From Prevotella sp. CAG:732 (lineage in GTDB: Bacteria > Bacteroidota > Bacteroidia > Bacteroidales > Bacteroidaceae), in contig FR893230.1 in assembly GCA_000436035.1 (NCBI GenBank), positions 13,934 to 21,382 of the forward strand: a stretch of DNA of 7,449 bases, read 5' to 3'. A model generated the notes under the pieces. The model had not been told where the DNA came from. It did no database searches and saw only the letters and a list, made by a program, of their open reading frames with translations. Shown here in pieces: positions 4,727 through 7,449 of the stretch. How positions within the stretch are numbered: position 1 is the first letter of the stretch; each line of letters starts with the position of its first letter. A program made the position numbers and the translations under genes.

Positions 4727-6784
4727 ATGTACAAAACAATTTTCAACAAGCGCAACAGCTTGAAGTTTAGCCGTTTCTCCAACAAGGGATACTCGCTCTT
4801 CGCTGTATTGGGCAGAGAGGTGCTCGTAGGCACACTCAGCATCGCTACCTTGAGCCACGCTAGAGCTGAGGGTATCAGCACTGAGGGTGTGAAGGCTGAC
4901 TCTACTCTTTACAAGGGCGGAAAGGCTTACGAGCTGGATGCGGTGAGCGTAACAGGCTCCCGTGCGCCGATGACTGTAGAGCAGTCACCTAAGATTGTGT
5001 CTGTCATTACTCGCGATGACATTCATCGTGCGGCTGCGCAGACTATCAATGATGTTTTGAAATTAGCCACTGGCGTGGATGTCCGTCAGCGTGGTGGCTT
5101 TGGTGTTCAGACGGATATCTCCATCAATGGTGGAACTTTTGACCAGATTACCATTCTCTTGAATGGTGTCAACATTTCCAATCCACAGACGGGTCACAAT
5201 GCTTCCGATTTTCCTGTTGCTCTCGCCGACATCGACCACATCGAAGTGCTCGAAGGGGCAGCTTCTCGTGTATTCGGTACTTCCGCCTTCAATGGTGCCA
5301 TCAACATCGTGACCAAAAAGGCTCAGAGCAATGGTGTGGCAGCTCTTGTCGAAGGTGGTTCCTTCGGTAGTTTCGGTGCGCAAGGTCGGGCACAGACAGC
5401 CTTCACTACGGGCAAATGGGAACATGCCTACTCTGTAAGCGGTGGCTACAAGCGTTCGGATGGAGGTACGGAGAACAGTGATTTCGAGAAGGGACAAGGC
5501 TATGGCAACGTTAGTTTTAGCTACAACAAGCGTTTCGACATCGGGGCACAAGTAGGCATTGCTACACAAAGCTATGGTGCCAACACCTTCTACAGTGCCA
5601 AATACAACAATCAGTATGAGAAGACCGACCACGGCTTGGCTTCCCTCAATCTGAGCCTGCACGATGTTGCGCATACCTGGGAGGTAACCCCTACCTTCTA
5701 TTACAATAAGTTCAAAGACCACTATCAGCTGATACGTGGCAAAGCTGGTGCAGCAGCTGGCGAGAACTATCACGACCTCGATGTCTGGGGCGGTTCGCTC
5801 AATGCCAACATCTCTTGGTTCCTGGGTAAGACGGCAGTAGGTTTCGACATCAGTAAGGAGCGCATCTACTCCACTGCCCTCGGCGAAGAACTTGCAGAAG
5901 ACAAATACAAGGACATCTCTGGCAGCGACCGCCAATATACCAGAAAGGGCGAGCGCACCAATACCAACATCATGTTGGAGCATAACTTTATCTTCGGTGG
6001 ATTCACCTTGTCGGCAGGCGTGCTTGCCAATAAGAACACGGGGCTTGACAATGACTTCCGCTTCTATCCGGGCGTTGACTTGAGCTATCGCCCTAACGAC
6101 AACTGGAAGTTCTATGCCTCATGGAACAAGGCACTGCGTATGCCTACCTACACCGACTTATATATAAGTAATGTGGTGCAGCAAGGCGACATCACCTTGA
6201 ATCCTGAGAAGAACTCCACCTTCAAGATAGGTACTCGCTATCGCCAAAATGGTCTCTCTGCGACCCTAAGTGGTTTCTACGCCCACGGCACTGACATGAT
6301 AGACTGGGTACAGACTTCTGAAACAGAGCAGCAAGACAGCAAGTATCATGTAATGAACATCGGAAAGCTCAACAACATGGGCTACAATCTCGATGCCACT
6401 CTCTACATGCAGGAGTTGATTCCTCACTGCTTCATCACTCGCATCAAGTTGGGCTATGCCTACATCTATCAAGAGCACAATACCGACGCCACCATTTTGA
6501 AGTCGCTCTATGCCCTGGAGTACTTGCGCCACAAAGCGGTATTCGGCTTGGACCATCAGATATGGAAGAATCTCTCCGCCTCCTGGTCAGTACGTTGGCA
6601 ACAGCGCATGAATGGCTATCATCCATACACCAAGGTGGATTGCAAGTTGATGTGGGATGCCAAGAAATACAGCATCTACGTGAAGGCAGATAATATCACC
6701 TGCCATCGCTACTACGACCTCACTGCCGTGAAGCAGCCTGGCTTGTGGGTAATGGCAGGAGCCAGCATCAATCTCGGTTGGTAA
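4727..6784 (+). CDS. TonB-dependent outer-membrane receptor (BtuB/FepA-like, non-SusC)
   Basis: This 685-residue protein is an outer-membrane beta-barrel that imports a scarce ligand using TonB energy. Residues 1-47 form a long signal peptide: a basic and aromatic stretch, then a short hydrophobic segment (32-46) ending ARA before Glu48. A TonB-box-like ELDAVSVTG follows (69-77), then the plug domain at about 80-197 with QTINDVLKLATGVDVRQRGG, DQITILLNGVNI and HIEVLEGAASRVFGTSAFNGAINIVT. The rest is a barrel of alternating strands ending in an aromatic residue (Trp685), as outer-membrane assembly requires. It lacks the N-terminal carboxypeptidase-regulatory domain of SusC transporters, and no SusD gene follows, so a glycan role is unlikely. 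Cobalamin, haem or a siderophore is more plausible, but the ligand cannot be named. It has its own promoter and appears monocistronic. Confidence 0.92.
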   Translation: MYKTIFNKRNSLKFSRFSNKGYSLFAVLGREVLVGTLSIATLSHARAEGISTEGVKADSTLYKGGKAYELDAVSVTGSRAPMTVEQSPKIVSVITRDDIHRAAAQTINDVLKLATGVDVRQRGGFGVQTDISINGGTFDQITILLNGVNISNPQTGHNASDFPVALADIDHIEVLEGAASRVFGTSAFNGAINIVTKKAQSNGVAALVEGGSFGSFGAQGRAQTAFTTGKWEHAYSVSGGYKRSDGGTENSDFEKGQGYGNVSFSYNKRFDIGAQVGIATQSYGANTFYSAKYNNQYEKTDHGLASLNLSLHDVAHTWEVTPTFYYNKFKDHYQLIRGKAGAAAGENYHDLDVWGGSLNANISWFLGKTAVGFDISKERIYSTALGEELAEDKYKDISGSDRQYTRKGERTNTNIMLEHNFIFGGFTLSAGVLANKNTGLDNDFRFYPGVDLSYRPNDNWKFYASWNKALRMPTYTDLYISNVVQQGDITLNPEKNSTFKIGTRYRQNGLSATLSGFYAHGTDMIDWVQTSETEQQDSKYHVMNIGKLNNMGYNLDATLYMQELIPHCFITRIKLGYAYIYQEHNTDATILKSLYALEYLRHKAVFGLDHQIWKNLSASWSVRWQQRMNGYHPYTKVDCKLMWDAKKYSIYVKADNITCHRYYDLTAVKQPGLWVMAGASINLGW

Positions 6785-6794
6785 AGAACCAAAC

Positions 6795-6810
6795 GGCAAC
6801 TCAAGTTGCC
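6795..6810. repeat. Small inverted repeat after the receptor gene
   Basis: GGCAACT (6795-6801) and AGTTGCC (6804-6810) are perfect inverted copies separated by 2 nt. It lies 10 bp after the receptor stop and 10 bp before the terminator. In RNA it would form GGCAAC/GTTGCC with a tetraloop. There is no T run after it, so it is not a terminator on its own; it may protect the mRNA 3' end. Confidence 0.6.
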
Positions 6811-6820
6811 AAAAGTATAT

Positions 6821-6861
6821 AAAAAAGCTTCGATAGATTTCATCATCCATCGAAGCTTTTT
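6821..6861. terminator. Bidirectional intrinsic terminator after the TonB receptor gene
   Basis: AAAAAGCTTCGAT (6822-6834) pairs with ATCGAAGCTTTTT (6849-6861). After one mismatch, GAT (6836-6838) pairs with ATC (6845-6847), closing a 6-nt loop. The A run (6821-6826) and T run (6857-6861) provide U-tracts in either direction, so it can stop both the receptor transcript and the convergent CDF transcript. Confidence 0.88.
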
Positions 6862-6866
6862 CCTTT

Positions 6867-6914
6867 TATAATTGTCGGAAAATATACTTTTCAACCTATT
6901 TCCCGACAATTATA
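6867..6914. repeat. Long inverted repeat beside the CDF stop codon
   Basis: TATAATTGTCGG (6867-6878) and CCGACAATTATA (6903-6914) are perfect 12-bp inverted copies. After one mismatch, five further pairs (AAATA 6880-6884 with TATTT 6897-6901) extend each arm to 18 nt around a 12-nt centre. The right arm begins 2 nt beyond the CDF stop codon. On the minus strand it is followed by a purine-rich stretch and not by a T run, so it is not a standard terminator by itself. Confidence 0.8.
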
Positions 6915-6916
6915 GA

Positions 6917-7449
6917 CTATTCTGGAGCCTGATATTTCCCATTAATCTTTATCGGTTCTAGGTGAATTCCTATATGAGTATCAGCCCCGAACCTTTCTTT
7001 TAGTCGGCATTCTATCTCAGAGGCATGCTGGTGGGCTATATATAAAGAGGTGTCGCCCGGCATACGCACATGCATCTCGATGGCGATACGATTGCCGATG
7101 CGACGGGTACGGAGATTGTGAATCTCGCAGACACCTTCCTCGGCATTGGCTATCGCCATGATTTCATTCTCCTCTGCATCAGGCAAGCTCGCATCAGTGA
7201 GTTCATTTACTGACTGCATTACCAATCCCCATGCCGCCTTGATGATAAAGGCGCTCACGATGATGGCAGCCAAAGGGTCGAGTACCGCCCACTTGTCGCC
7301 CAAGAGGATGGCACCACCGATACCAATCATCGTTCCGATACTCGACAAGGCATCGCTCCTATGATGCCAAGCATTTGCCACTACAGCCTCGGAATGATAT
7401 TTCTTTCCGGCTTTTACCGTAAACTGATAAGCCCACTCCTTCATCACGA
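6917..7449 (-). CDS. Cation diffusion facilitator family transporter, C-terminal part
   Basis: The frame is open to the window edge and ends at TAG 6919-6917, so the gene continues beyond base 7449. GTG 7447 and ATG 7444 are internal, because the about 176 visible residues lack the first four membrane helices of the roughly 300-residue family. The visible part begins near the loop before helix 5. The motif HHRSD (residues 28-32 counted from 7447) supplies the helix-5 HxxxD metal-site pair, the pattern typical of Zn-type rather than Mn-type (DxxxD) members. Helices 5 and 6 lie at about 31-50 and 56-77. The cytoplasmic domain follows from about 95, with His residues in EIHNL, EMHVRM, AHQHASEIE and IGIHLEP fitting the family's dimerising metal sensor. 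It probably exports Zn(II) or a similar divalent metal by proton exchange; the exact metal is inferred. Confidence 0.9.
   Translation of the reverse strand, partial: VMKEWAYQFTVKAGKKYHSEAVVANAWHHRSDALSSIGTMIGIGGAILLGDKWAVLDPLAAIIVSAFIIKAAWGLVMQSVNELTDASLPDAEENEIMAIANAEEGVCEIHNLRTRRIGNRIAIEMHVRMPGDTSLYIAHQHASEIECRLKERFGADTHIGIHLEPIKINGKYQAPE

Noticed and set aside
5063..5983. A 306-codon open frame on the minus strand opposite the TonB receptor gene
   Set aside because: The plus-strand frame has clear plug and barrel motifs, while the antisense translation shows no domain, signal or sensible start region.
4727..6784. SusC-type glycan transporter or start of a polysaccharide utilisation locus
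   Set aside because: At 685 residues it lacks the N-terminal carboxypeptidase-regulatory domain and usual length (about 1000) of SusC proteins, and no SusD gene follows; the next gene is a convergent CDF transporter.
6867..6914. Terminal inverted repeats of a small transposable element
   Set aside because: The arms are only 12 nt apart and enclose no sequence of element length, and I cannot see target-site duplications; kept only as an unexplained inverted repeat.

Overview
The window looks like a chromosomal segment of a Bacteroidota bacterium, most likely a gut or oral Prevotella/Segatella-type species. Three observations support this. Promoter-like sites fit the Bacteroidota pattern (TTTG, about 19 bp, TAnnTTTG) rather than sigma-70 boxes. 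Most start codons lack a strong Shine-Dalgarno sequence. The protein families are typical of the group: PafA-like phosphatase, flavoredoxin-like protein, and a TonB receptor with a long, basic signal peptide. Species assignment is an inference. I see no phage, insertion sequence, CRISPR array, tRNA or rRNA.

Layout from left to right: (1) the 3' end of a PafA-like alkaline phosphatase on the plus strand (1-534); (2) a strong terminator hairpin that can serve both strands (539-581); (3) a compact minus-strand cluster read from right to left, flavin reductase-like protein (4430-3924), clpS (3910-3608), clpA (3581-1311) and aat (1272-607), with gaps of 13, 26 and 38 bp; (4) a 296-bp divergent intergenic region with one promoter candidate for each direction and a small dyad between them; (5) a TonB-dependent outer-membrane receptor on the plus strand (4727-6784); (6) a 132-bp convergent spacer holding three consecutive inverted repeats, the middle one a good terminator; (7) the C-terminal part of a cation diffusion facilitator on the minus strand, cut by the window edge (6917-7449).

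The main biological theme is the bacterial N-degron (N-end rule) pathway. Aat attaches Leu or Phe to proteins beginning with Lys or Arg, ClpS recognises the resulting N-terminal residue, and ClpA unfolds the substrate into ClpP. All three appear to be encoded in one transcription unit, headed by an FMN-binding flavin reductase-like protein with no established role in the pathway. ClpP is not in the window. The flanking genes concern phosphate scavenging, outer-membrane uptake and metal export, and show no evident link to the N-degron genes.

I do not see a clearly new biological system. The points most worth a second look are the four-gene N-degron cluster, an in-frame 17-bp direct repeat that builds a purely Asp/Glu/Tyr linker in ClpA, the extended signal peptide of the TonB receptor, and the stacked inverted repeats before the CDF gene.
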